Shown: positions 12,352 to 24,200 of the stretch, one piece after another
Layout: every line of letters begins with the position of its first letter
Position numbering within the stretch: position 1 is the first letter of the stretch
Assembly (NCBI RefSeq): GCF_037975245.1
Contig: NC_092570.1
Span: 577,501-641,500, forward strand
Direction of reading: 5' to 3'
Source: Apostichopus japonicus
Lineage: Eukaryota; Echinodermata; Holothuroidea; Aspidochirotida; Stichopodidae
Length of the DNA: 64,000 bases
Notes under the pieces: model-generated
What the model saw: the letters and a program-made list of their open reading frames with translations, nothing else
What the model was told of the DNA's origin: nothing
The model's database searches: none
Program-made: the position numbers and the translations under genes

Positions 12352-13639
12352 TTTGGCAACGGTTTGGAGGAAAAGATAGCCATGATTTATGGAGGTATGA
12401 CACATCCTGCCCAAAAATCTCAAGCAGGAAGTGAGATATAAAAAAAAACTGACTTGTAAAATAAAACAAATAAAGCAAATTAACATCCTCAGATCAGAAG
12501 GAGTCCAGCTTGGTGACAACCATTACTCAATGTAAACCAGCCAGTTGTGTTGTTGCAGGAAACTCCCTGAAGTTTGTAAGAGGAAGAAGTAACAGAATAA
12601 AATACAAGTAAATTCCAACAATAATAATAATAATAATAATAATGGGCTGCTCTACTGAAAGTAAAAGAGAAAGAATGGAATTTATTTGGTGTACTTAATA
12701 GTAAAGAAAGATGCTAACTATGTAAATGCAGCAATATGTTCATTTTATTGGAAGTTCTTTGTTTCGACAGCTAATGGGGGGGGGGGGGTAGGGGGATAAA
12801 AGGTGTGTGTTTGGGTGGAGAAGTGATCCCTGTAATAATATGTCTGTGATGGCTATGCTAGGTGTAATAAACCTTGAAGGACGTTCAACTGATGGTATGC
12901 CATCATGCGTTGTTGCAGAGTTTGTTATCATTACCAGCTAACCTGTCCGTTAGTGAGACCAGGTGGAACCTCTCCGAGTTCTTACACCGTCATCTAATAA
13001 TGCTGAACTTTATATTTTACAAGTCAGTTTATGGCTTAATTGTTGACACCACTGAGATCTATTGCAAAGACTAACATGACCCACTTGAACCGTAGAACCA
13101 CTTGTTGACCACGACAGTGTCACGTTTTGACATTCTATGAAACAGCAATTCCACAAATAAGATGCTGGCGTTAATCTTAAGATACTGACAGAGTCTACAT
13201 CTGGGCTTATCCCCTTTGTCATGTAAGAAAGTTTGTGATTTTCTACCCATTTGGAGAAAAAATTGCTGAAAGTTTTGTCAAATAGTTTCTTCATTAATGT
13301 ACAGAAGGTTTCAGTGTATAAACTCCATCATACCTCCATGGGGATATGTTGGCAGTAAGTTGCTATGGTTACTTGCTGGGCATGATAGTTTTTGGATGAG
13401 ATATCGGTGTGTCTTTGGTTGACAGAGCTTAATTTGTTTTTTTCCTTCTGAGGATCGTGGCAGTCCACAACAGATTTTAGGACATATTTTTATGTTAAAT
13501 ATTCCACATAATGTTTCTGTCGTAGTGAAACGTTCTGTTTTTTGTTTTGTTTTATAAATTATTTTTTGCTATGTTATCTCATTCTTTTTCTTGTTGCTTT
13601 CTTTTATAAGTCACGTGAGGATTGTCACTGATTAGGCAC
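12352..13639. other. Copy A 3' UTR and flank
   Basis: The 3' UTR with three AATAAA hexamers runs to about 12620, followed by an AAT-repeat and a G13 tract (12776-12788). I see no further gene. Confidence 0.5.
12596..12601 (+). terminator. Candidate poly(A) signal, TM9SF2 copy A
   Basis: AATAAA lies about 245 bases after the copy A stop, in a context (aacagaataaaatacaag) shared with copy B. Two earlier AATAAA hexamers at 12460 and 12469 could also serve. Confidence 0.45.
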
Positions 13640-14157
13640 CATTAGTATACTAGCAGGTCTGTATGATAGATGCTATACTAGCAGGTCTGTATGATAGAAG
13701 AAGAACAAGCAGAGATGTGTTAATGTTTCAACTGGTTTCCATGGAGATATTTTCCTCAGTTCTAGGAAATATATCTCCTATGTCACAATTTACACTGGAA
13801 TGCATACGTCCTCTAGTTCTTCTTTTTGAAGTGCCTTTTGAGAAATCGTCTTTTCTTTGCTTTTTTTGTACCAAAAAAACATGGATTAAAAAGAATACTA
13901 CAAGAGGTAAAGGTAACATGTTATTTTAAGTAAAAGAATGGTAAGAGCATTATTTAGTAGGATTAAAGATCTAAAGTTATTTCTTGTTTGTCAATGTTTC
14001 AAGAGAATTTTACTAAACTGATAAACTGATGTTTCCTAGTGAAATGTTGCTACCTGAAGTAGTTAACAAAGTATGATAGCATTCCAGACTCTTTCAGTGG
14101 CTGGTTGGCCTCATGGCACCTGCTGGTCCACAGTTTATAATATGTTTAATTAGTTTG
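13640..14157. repeat. 3' flank shared with copy B (right end of duplication, copy A side)
   Basis: Sequence from the cattagtatactagcaggtc word to tataatatgtttaatt matches 42528-43004 closely. Beyond about 14157 the two flanks are unrelated, so this is the right breakpoint of the duplicated segment. A 21-base word (actagcaggtctgtatgata plus g) is doubled here at about 13659 and 13677. Confidence 0.7.
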
Positions 14158-17100
14158 CTCCTGATAAGGATTATCTTCCTGATTATTATATGCCTGACAA
14201 GATAAAATGCCTGCTGTTTGGCATAATTTGTAATTTACTAGAAGATTATAGGTAAATGTCACTTTTCACTAGATGGGTTGAAAATTGGTGTCATGTGTGG
14301 TGCATCCAGTCATCTCAACATTTTATTGTCAATTAGCATTTGCAGTGGATGGCAACTGGCAAAAGATACAACTTGAGGGAAGTTATACTGTATCCAACAA
14401 CTATTCTAATGGAACATACTTTTTCAGTTTTGTTATTCTTTCAAACTGGGTGATTTTATCTAGCAGTTTACAGTATTCCCACTACATGCCTATGTAGAAA
14501 GCTTCAATGAAAACCCATCCACTTGCAGTTATCGTGAGCCTATAGAACTAAATATCATTGTGAGGAGGAGACTCATTATATTGTTCTTGAGAATTTCTGT
14601 CAGCAGTTTAGCTAAGCCTTTTTGTCAATTTCACCAATTGACTGTTGGTTACATTTCCCATAGAAAAAGAAAATTGTTGTAACCACGTTGCTAAGAAATT
14701 CAGTCATGTAAGAAGTGCAATCCCCTTCAAATAGAATTGTTGTGCTTGGTTGTATTTGCACAGCAGGAGATCATATGTGGCAATGATGACCACTTGGATA
14801 TTGGTCACTATACAAGAATTTGAGAATTGTTACTTACAGAAATGCAATGTGTGTCTCCAAGATATCAAAAGTATTTTGTTTAGTGACTTGTATGAATGTG
14901 GAAGCAGAAGGCGTGGTGAGGAGGGATTTCATGGTTTTATCCGTCAATTAATTGGATATAATGAATAGCAAAGTTTAATTGTGCAAGAGGTCCTCTTCAC
15001 TGGAAATTGATATCAACTCCTCTGTGGGCTGCTGAGAGCCTGAAATAAGTTTTAACAATTTGTAAGAAACATCACAAGAAAAAGTTTGGATCAGATTTTG
15101 TAAAGCATTTGTCTACACAGTTGTTATTTTGCTGTTCTTTGATATACAAAAGCAAGTCTTTCTTACATGTTTTTTTTTTTTTTTCTCATGTTGTTTTATC
15201 TATGTACATTATTCCTAAAGGTGTCAGTAGCTGAAGTCATTTATCTGTAATGGTAGTACCAGGTGCATGTCCTCGGTTACAACTTCCTGGTTATGTTATC
15301 CTGCGTATGTATAAAGTTATGTACAGTTTCTAATATGTATGCTAAAGTAATCAAACGGGGGCTATTTTTAATTATTTTCGGGACATAGCAAGTATATTCC
15401 AGAACAACTTCACATTAAACATATAATGATTGAAGAGGAAACACGCCAGGGAAGAAAATAATTCAATCCTTAACACATAATATTTACTCAGTTTGTCTAG
15501 CACTGAACAATGCCAATGCTGGAAAACCACCTCTGGTTTGTTTCATTTAACATAAGAAATATACTAATCAATCTAAAAGAATCTTCTGGTAGCAAACAAT
15601 ATGAAACTTATATTGAGCAAAATATTCCACACTGCTAGTTGAACACTCCATCTCAGTATCTTACCCTAATAGTTGATTTGAATGCAACATAGTTTGACTG
15701 GCTAAACCTTCAACTACTCCAGGAAGTTGGATAACAGTAGGGGGCTTGTGATGTCATCTGGGCATATGCACTTCAAGCTTTACTATTATTATCTTGTGTA
15801 TTTATCCTTGAAACTCGATACAATTTGAAATGTTTGCTTAGCTGTCAAAGTTCTCTGTATTCATGAAAATACAACTTTCATAGAAATATTCCTTTGTGGA
15901 TAAATGAATGACCAATAGGAAAGAAAATAAAAAGACATATTCAGCTGAATTCCCTGATGACAGCATCCATTCTGCTATTGTCAGATGCATTTACAAAATA
16001 TTACATAATTTGAAAAATAAACATATCTTTGAAATACAAAATGCTTTGAGAATGTGGTTTATGCCTTCAGATTCAGTCATCTTTCAGCAATTTTGCTAAG
16101 CGATCAAGTTTAAGTCACCAGAATATCGTTTTAATACATCTGTAACTTTTCTTTCTTTCTTTTCAAAGGCAAAAATACTTGTTAAAGAGTTTAATTGTAT
16201 ATCCTTAGTTAAATGATAAATATGTGAAAGTTCTATTAACATGTGCAGTTTGTATCTTTTTGATGAATTATTCTCTCTTTTTGTCCCACCCTCACCCCAA
16301 ACCCTTTTTTTTTTATTAAACCCTAACAAGTTTATAATGGGCATAACAGTGCCATTATTAGGCATAAGCTTTTCCCATATGTACAGCATTAATTTAATGA
16401 TTAATTGGTGGAAGTGCATGTAACCTTTGGGGGAGGGGGAGGGATCATACCTGTGATAAACCCCAAATTTGTTTATCTTTTATACAGATCAATGTGAAAG
16501 GCAACATTCATTAGATCCTAAAGTTAGGTTGCATTTGTGTTCCCACCACCATCCCTCCCCCCATCCCGGCCTTTTGTTTATCATTAATAGCAGGAAGTAA
16601 TTATGAGAAAATAAAACTGAAGGTGACATGCTTCTTTGTAAATTTGTCTGATTTGGACCACACAGAATTGAATGAAAACACAGATGGTGCAGAAGGTTCA
16701 TGAAAGGACGTTAAATTTGTGAGATTTAGCTGTCAGTATGAGGAATGGTTACTGCTATTTAGTGTTCCAATGAAGTGGAGACATGACAAGTTTACAATTT
16801 GTTCTACTCTTCACAAAGGTTTGTTACTTTGCCATTTCTGGAAGCAAAGAAATTTGACAGTCTGTATAAATTTGCTGCATCTAGTGACAGTTATCTGTGG
16901 TCACCAATCTTTTGGAAAATGTTTTTGTTTGCCTAGTTGTTATACTTGGCTAACTGTTTCTTCCCTTTTTTTGTTGCTGTTTCTTTTCTATTTTTAATTC
17001 TAAGTTACATAGTTAAGGAGATATGATAATTACAGGGATTATAATGTCGCTGTCAAGAGTTAATCTACCCAATAGGAAGTTGGTAAATATGGTGATTGGA

Positions 17101-17200
17101 ATAATAGCATAACAATAAAAATGCTGTCTCTGAAGTTTGGTCAGTTCTGTTTTTTTTTGTGTGTGGTTATTTGGGGGTTTTTGGTAAGAATTCCTTCTGA
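14158..17200. other. Intergenic, no gene seen
   Basis: AT-rich single-copy-looking sequence with only short chance reading frames and a poly-T tract near 15171. Nothing supports an exon. Confidence 0.5.
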
Positions 17201-17259
17201 TGCGTGCATCACCATCTTAATTCCCTCAATCTCAATGGGTAGTCCGCTAATCCTTTATC

Positions 17260-17420
17260 CATCCCAGGCTTAATTCTTTTGATTGGTGGTACAGTCATCA
17301 TATACAGGGCAAGTGAATTATGACGAACAGTTATTGAATGTGTAAAAGTAAGAAGGCCTGATGTTTCGATCCTAGCAGGATCTTCTTCTAAGGCTGAATG
17401 ACAAGTTACAGTAACAGAAG
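17260..17420 (-). repeat. Possible retroelement 3' fragment
   Basis: On the minus strand the word gaagatcctgctaggatcga reads EEDPARIETSG, a phrase I associate with dispersed retroelement-derived repeats of invertebrates. It includes the near-palindrome GATCCTAGCAGGATC (17371-17385). The family assignment is from memory and weak. Confidence 0.25.
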
Positions 17421-17771
17421 GGACAAATACACACACAGAATACAGACAGGTTAATGAGCATGGTGAACACAAACAGATAGGTGTAAGAGGATTAGTAGAC
17501 AAGAGTAGACATGGATGTAGACGAGGGTTCCCATTTGACACTAGTGTGTATACTTTGTTGTGATGCAGTTACTTTATAGGCAGGAACTCATTGGTTAAAT
17601 AAAGATGGTACTGTTGCTTATTCATGTGATCACTGTCAGTGGATTGATGCAGTCATCAAGTAGTGTTTATGACAGACCCTCATACCCCTATATGGGGTGA
17701 GCTTCAATGACCCCCGAGGCCATATTCCTCCTTTATAATATCCAGGAGATCCGCCCTTATGTTTCACACGC

Positions 17772-17984
17772 TTGGTTAAAAGCTTTGACTTGGCAGCAAA
17801 ACTTCATTGCTGCTTTGAACCTCACCGGTTAAATAAGAAAGAGTGTCATATCATTCTTTGCAAGCCTACAGGTTTTCTTCACCCTCGTATGTTTATACAT
17901 CGCACTACTGGGGAGCTTGTTGGTGTTCCATATTTACATGTCAAATCAACGGTGGCCCTGAAGAGACGGGTGAGTTATAGATGA
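17772..17984 (+). other. Unidentified 70-codon open frame
   Basis: An open frame with a protein-like composition (CHIILCKPTGFLHPRMFIH, then RTTGELVGVPYLHVKSTV) ends at a stop directly after CGGGTGAGTT, which resembles a splice donor. It could be one exon of an unknown or dead gene, or part of a transposon. I do not recognise the family. Confidence 0.2.
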
Positions 17985-18774
17985 CAAGTCAAAATTTCAG
18001 TATTTGCAAAGTATGTTGGAAGATGAGAAGCTTTCTAATAGTAAATAGAAAGGGCATTCCACTAAAAACCAGCTAGCACATAGGCTAACTTTTTCTACAG
18101 TTTTTTTGTGTGTAAAGATAGGGGTAATTTATATCCAGTGTCTATATGTATAACATAAAAGAACAATGCATGTCTTCTGGGACCCAAAATTATGCCCAAG
18201 TTAGAAAAAATTTACAATGTTCATTACTGAGTCCATGTGTGTTAATAATTGTTCAGGGCTGATATACGATTTTACAAAAGAGACCAGGTGTGACCCTGGG
18301 AATGTTCAAGCTGACACTCATATCACAGATTTTCTTTTTTGACATGAATTAACTGGTGCATTCTGAAGCTTAAACAGGCTACAAATTATGTCTGTAATAA
18401 GGTCTACATGCAAAGAAACACTTAATGTTTTGTGTGGGGTCCAATTAAAGGGGGCAGGGGGGGGAGTCTAACCTACCCACCCAAGGGATCCGTGTTTGTG
18501 TTCATGGGAAAATATAATGCTCATTTTCCCCTATTGCACAATTAGCCTGAACTCAACTGTCTTATGTTTTGGTTTAGTTCTTCGTTGTTGAAGGGAAATA
18601 AATTATTATTGCAATTGCGGACAAAGTCAATATTTCTCGACAATCAAAAAGAAATTGTTGCTCGATAAAAGCAAATGGTTTGTGTTTGCTTTGGATTACT
18701 TTTGCGATGATACTTCCAGTTCCACCTTCATTCATAATTATTTCCATTTCACATGTCTGGAACCTCAGAAAATT

Positions 18775-19080
18775 GTTCACTTGCTCAGTTGGAATGAAGT
18801 GAACAATTTTACAGTTTGCAGAAAATTATGTTGAATTAACGAGATATTATAAGTGGTCAATTCAACATTTTGCAGAAAATTGTTGAATTGACGACATATT
18901 AGAAGTGGTCAATTCAACATTTTGCAGAAAACTGTTCAATTACTCAGTTGGAATGAAGTGAACAATTGAACAGTTTTCAGAAAAATGTTAAATTGACGAG
19001 ATCTGATAAGTTGTCAATTAAACATTTTTCAGATTTTTGATAAGATATTATCTTGTTATCTAAAAAATTTACTGAAAAAT
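18775..19080. repeat. Fold-back repeat cluster
   Basis: Several interleaved inverted and direct repeats occur here, for example CAATTCAACA pairing with TGTTGAATTG across a short gap, and gttcac...gtgaac around ctcagttggaatga, seen twice. It is AT-rich with no coding signal. Confidence 0.6.
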
Positions 19081-19344
19081 GTTGACTTATATTGGGGCAC
19101 AGTTTTCTTATGTTGATGGCACTTTTAAGCTTCTGTATTAAAGGCCTAGTTGACATGGCTTATCAAAAATCAGATGCAAAATGATTTTTTTTCAAGATGA
19201 CCACTCAATTTTTTTCAAGTTTCGTATTTTTTTTAAATTATGTAATTTTAGTGCACAGTGGTGTTCAAAGATGATTTAGCAATATTTAGAGGTATGATTA
19301 AAATGAAATTATTGTTGCATTACAAAACGTCATTTAATTAGGCT

Positions 19345-19543
19345 GAAGAGCATGGGTGTCAATGGGAATTTAGTAATAGGAAACAGGGAAACAGGGCTGT
19401 GCTTCGATCTTCTTGACAGGGGGTTACTAGTGGGGTTCCACAAGGGTCTGTTTTGGTTCCCTTGTTGTTTGTTGCCTATATAAATGACATTGACAGAGAT
19501 ATTTTGTGTACAGCTGAGAAGTTTGCTGATGACACCAAATTGA
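19345..19543 (+). mobile_element. Broken non-LTR retrotransposon reverse transcriptase fragment
   Basis: Translation gives the classical RT core: SNRKQ, an in-frame stop, then [22 protein letters not shown], and FADDTKL with the catalytic ADD. This fragment covers only the fingers/palm motifs, about 65 codons. The nearest types are CR1/Jockey/Rex-like LINEs. It is dead: it contains a TGA, has lost the usual GPLL glycine (VPLL), and stops abruptly at a palindrome array. Confidence 0.8.
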
Positions 19544-19805
19544 AATTCTATTTCAGATATCTGAAATAGAATTGCAGATATCTTGAATTCAATTTCAGAT
19601 ATCTCAAATTTAATTTCGAATATCTCGAATTCAATTTCAGATATCTCGAATTCAATTTCAGATATCTGAAATTCTCTGGTATTTCGAGATATCTGAAATT
19701 GATTTTAAGATATCTGCAATTATTTGTAGATATCTTAAATAAATTTGAGATATCTGTAATTTAATTTGAGATATCTGAAATTATTTCGAGATATCTGAAA
19801 TTCCT
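19544..19805. repeat. GATATC palindrome array
   Basis: About ten degenerate units of the type ATTTCAGATATCTGAAAT follow the RT fragment. The first 30 bases (19544-19573) are a perfect palindrome without spacer: arm AATTCTATTTCAGAT followed by its exact complement. Confidence 0.75.
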
Positions 19806-21028
19806 TATCAAATGTTAAAACGGCTTTCCATAACGCGAACATGACAATGTTTACGTCTGATACATTGGCGTATGCGCAACAAGGTGATGACACTCTGTCT
19901 ATCCGCAGTATCTCACTTACTCCTTAGTTAGTATCAGCCTGAGTCAAGAAAAAATGCAGTGAAATGCTTGATAAATGTATTTGCTGCGATCGAGCAATAG
20001 AGTGGTGAAAAATAGATAATCATGTTCCAATCGATGACGGTGACGTGCTTTATGGGTCTCAGAAAGTACTTAAAATAATTGAGCTATTGACATTATAAGT
20101 CTAGGCTAGGCCTAGCTTCTATTTCTAAAGGCTAAGGCATTGGTTAGGCCTAGGCCTAGAACAGTAACCTAAATTAGGCCTAAGGCGAGTAGGCTAGGGG
20201 CCTAGGCTCACGCATACAACTTACATGGCTGTAGCACATTCGGAAATTAACTAAATAGGTTCTTGTTTTAATTCAGTCTTTCTTTGACCTGTTGTAAAGC
20301 AAGTTCATGCTACAGTGTACTATATATTACTGCCAAAAAAGAGGGTCAAGCACATAACACACAAAGAATGTGTACTTAAGTCTAGTTAACTTAGGGCAAG
20401 CCCTTAGCTAAAGTACATGTTTCCATTTATGTTTTGTTTTTAAAAAAGGTATCTCGTCACAATTCTGAGTCAAAAGCCTAGTCCTGCACTGAATGTTCTG
20501 CCTATAGTTTCTGCAAGCTTATTTATAAAGTTCTTACCTGTCACTGTGTCAGCTAGTGTACTTTAGATCGAGAGATGCAGTTCATTGTGACACAAGTGTC
20601 AGGATTATGCCTCAATTTAACTAAATCAGAGATAGTAGGCTATTCAGGACTCAAGTTCAGTTTCTTAAAATATTTGACCGAAAGTTTCAAAACAGAATGT
20701 CATTCATGCATAGTTACGTATTTTTTATTGCGATAACGCTTTAATACGCATCATGATTGCAGTCACTCTGTATTAGCTCTGCCTGTGGACTGAGGGGTGG
20801 GCATTTCAGTGGCATCAATGATCTGCAATCAGTGTGATGCGTTCTTTGCACAAAATCATACACGTAGTAACTGTAGTTGAGTGGTGTCAGCGTGCAATTG
20901 ACTATCTGCAACACCTCTGTGAACTGATTCTTGAGGTTCGGAAACAAGTAATACGTCTGAGCTACATTTTCTTCGCTTAAACTCACTACATTATATACCA
21001 TATCTTTTACACAATTAGGGGGAAGACG
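19806..21028. other. Upstream region of TM9SF2 copy B
   Basis: This must contain the promoter and 5' UTR of copy B unless a far 5' exon exists. AGGCCTA-type words cluster at 20100-20210 and an NRF1-like GTATGCGCAAC occurs at 19870-19880. No start site can be fixed. Confidence 0.4.
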
Positions 21029-21205
21029 ATGAAGGTTTCGTCCTTAGAGATGCCTTTTTTGGAGAAAATATTTACAAGTCTTATGTTCAGTCTGGTCTTT
21101 ATCAGTTGTGCACAGGCCATGTATATACCAGGCCTTGCACCCGTAAGCTTTTGCAGAGACGACTTTATTAGACAATCACGAGCAGATACAGATGAAGCTT
21201 GCAAG
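21029..21205 (+). CDS. TM9SF2: TM9SF2 copy B exon 1, signal peptide
   Basis: First coding exon, 59 codons, ending in phase 0 at CK followed by a GTTATT donor. The start at 21029 gives a basic/polar n-region, a hydrophobic core (IFTSLMFSLVFISC) and a probable cleavage site after AQA, just before the conserved IPGLAPVSFC. An internal ATG at codon 8 would also leave a working signal peptide, so the exact start is not certain. I see no convincing TATA box or initiator close upstream. Confidence 0.85.
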
Positions 21206-24200
21206 GTTATTGGTCTTTTTGCATTTTTTTGATTCTTTCTTTTTGAAGGTTTACCGTTCAATCACTGCATGCAACATCTCAGCATTGCTGAACCTTGCTG
21301 TGGACTTCTTAACCTGTAGGCTGTAGCTACCCTACTGAAGTCCATGTAGGCCTAAGGCTAGCCAGAGCCTCAGGCTACTTACTTTAACATTCAGTAGACC
21401 TATTACTAGACCTAGTAATACTAGGCGTAGCGGAAGCCCTTCGGTTATTTGCTAGCCTAGGCGTAACATTTTAACGGAGCGCAACTTCATTACAACTAGC
21501 ATTAACAGGCCTACATTTTCAACATAGCTTTCTAGCTGTTGAGTAGCTCTGTATTTCTGATCTGCTAATAGGCCTTCAGCCGTGTTCTATCAAAGCTTCA
21601 GTTGGCAAAGTTTTGCTAGCCTAGGCCTAGAATGTATTATTTTAGGTAAGCAAAAACAGACATGGAAAAGTAACAAAAATGGCTGCCAAAAAGTCACCAC
21701 TTTAATTCATAATTTTTTTATCATTTAGAGAAATTTGTATGTATGTATTTGTATGTATGTATTTTGAGATCCTCCTGCAAGCAGGAACTCACGAAGAAGC
21801 CTCACTGGCTTATCAAAGCCGCAAGCTGACTGAAGTCAGTCTCTTACATTCATATTTAACGTCCATGATTATGAATTGTTAATTGTCAACAACTCTGTAA
21901 CTGGATGACATACATTAATCTGGGAGTGACTCGAACCGGGGACCTTATGATTGAAAGGCACCGGCGTTAACGACTGAGCTAACACTCCAAATTATTAACA
22001 CTAAGTCCTGGCTGTGACTAGTGATCTTACCAAACTTGCCGAGAGCTGCCTGGAAAGGTGGTGGGGGGGGGGGAGGGGACAAAGCAAATTTGACAAACAC
22101 AGCGGATTAAAAAAAAATAAGCGTTTGTTACCATTTTTGAGGAGTGGTAGGGACAACAAATGAGAAGACTCTGGGGGGACATTGTGGACTATTTTGCTGT
22201 CATTTTAAATCATGTTTTTTTTCTGTGCCTCTCTTTCCAGACCGAAGTTGATGTTTTTGTCAATAGGCTTGATTCACTGGAAAATTTGCTCCCTTATGAA
22301 TATGACAGGTAAGGATGGTAACTTTTGGCAGTCAGTGAGGTTCACAACAGAAAATCTCTTATAATTGTGTGTACATACTGGAATATATTATGTTTAGTTT
22401 GTTGTTATAACTTCATAGGATATGACTTACCAGTATAGACATAGGAATTGACAATAGACATTTTATGAATCCGACTCATTTGTTTTACACACATTAACCT
22501 CTGAAACATGGAAACATCAGTTTTGTATTTTGAAACACTTTCATCGATTTTTCCACCCATTTAGTGGAATTATACAGTAAACTTCAACAAAACATGTGCA
22601 AAGTTAGGGAATATTTGCCTTCCTTGGGAAAAGGTTATCTCCTTAATTGTTCAAGTATTATTCTTCCTATTTTTGGCTGAATCTCAACAAACTATCGAAG
22701 AAATTGAAGATAGAACTAAACACATTTGAAAGCAAACTAATGAGAATGTTACTGCAGTTATTTCAAATGAAATTTGACTTGTAAATCTGATCCATTTCCT
22801 ATTAAAGAACGGTACTGTATCTTGTTTATGAAATATTTAAATAGTTTTCTACGACATAAAATGATGTTGTCAAATAAACTGCAGAAGCTGCTTGAAAGGC
22901 AAATCTGTAACTCTTGGTACATACATACTCAAATGTACATATATACAACATACACGCAAGCATGCACACAAGCACGCACACAGTCTCTAGTTTATTATAA
23001 CCTGTCTCATAGGCTACTACAGTGACTGCCTAACATCAAACTAATGATGTCCAAACCTGACCAACTTGAAGTTTCCTCCATTTCTTTTCTCTACATAATG
23101 CATATAAATGATGCATAGGCCTAGTTGTCAGTGTGTGTACTTTGGGTTTGTTTCCTCAAACAAAAAAAGTTTGCATCCCTAGTGTTCAAAGAAATTTGTG
23201 AGAAACATTGTATTGCAGGATATACAATGTCAGCGAGGGAAGTAAAAAATAAACTTCATAATTAAAAAAGAGACTACAAGAATGTTGTTGACCATGGTTG
23301 TATTCCTTCACAAGTGAACTGAAATGTCTCTTTACTCAAATTTTCCCTCCAGAAGGTTTAGTTTTCCGCGTCTTTGAAGTTCTCTGAAAAATTTCTGTCG
23401 CCTTTCCAGTCAATCATGCAGCATTTGTCGCTGCTGTCTAAAAACCCAACAAAAGAAGAATCCACATACTTATATGCACTACGAATGCGAAGATGTCTTC
23501 TTCGTTCATATAAATTTTTCCAACACTGAAATTGTCTAAAACGATAGAATGTGTACTATGTGTACGTACATAGTATTTCTTACAGTTTGTATGTTTACAT
23601 ACGTGTGCCTGTTGCAAGTAAGGGCTAGTTGTCACGACAACTGAGCTGTTTGCCGTCACCTACTTCCTACCCGCGCAAGGTCTGATTCACCGCTCTTTAC
23701 TTTGAACGGTTGATCAGATCCGTATCTGATCAATCGCTCGTGATCGACAACCATTTGGGAAAGCGGTATGTATCTCGATCTGGAGATATGGCTTAATAAT
23801 TCACCAAAGTTTATGGTAACAAATATCACCAGTCATGTTGAAGGCATCTATAGCCATCAGCAATAAAAATGGTAGAAATTTGAAAAAAAATCATTTGTAG
23901 CGTTTGCACATAACTGTTTGGGCAACTGGCCAGCAGGACTACCCAGTTTAAGATTCAAGTGGCCCTCCAGCTAACAAAATGGCCGATATGAATTTAATGG
24001 GATGAAAGGGGAAAAAAGGAAAGTTTCCATCATTGAATATTAATAAATAAGACTACCCTTAACATATTGTCTAGTACTTATCTGCAGCTAATACTGCATT
24101 GCACAATATTATAATGGTAGGTCTCACAGAGATTAATAATCACAAACAATTTAAGCATATTATTCACTCATATTTGACAAATCGTTACGATAAAAGGAAG

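Noticed and set aside
17680-17830. Faint resemblance to an NFI DNA-binding exon (EIRPYVSHAWLKALTWQQ)
   Set aside because: Only a few residues align and the frame stops soon after; chance is more likely.
20741-21001. Possible DDE transposase trace (IIDATEM) on the minus strand
   Set aside because: Only one short phrase resembles a transposase, neighbouring frames are interrupted and no second motif supports it.
21921-21988. Working tRNA gene on the minus strand
   Set aside because: A- and B-boxes are present but the T-arm does not pair and the anticodon arm has an eight-base loop; it is the head of a SINE.
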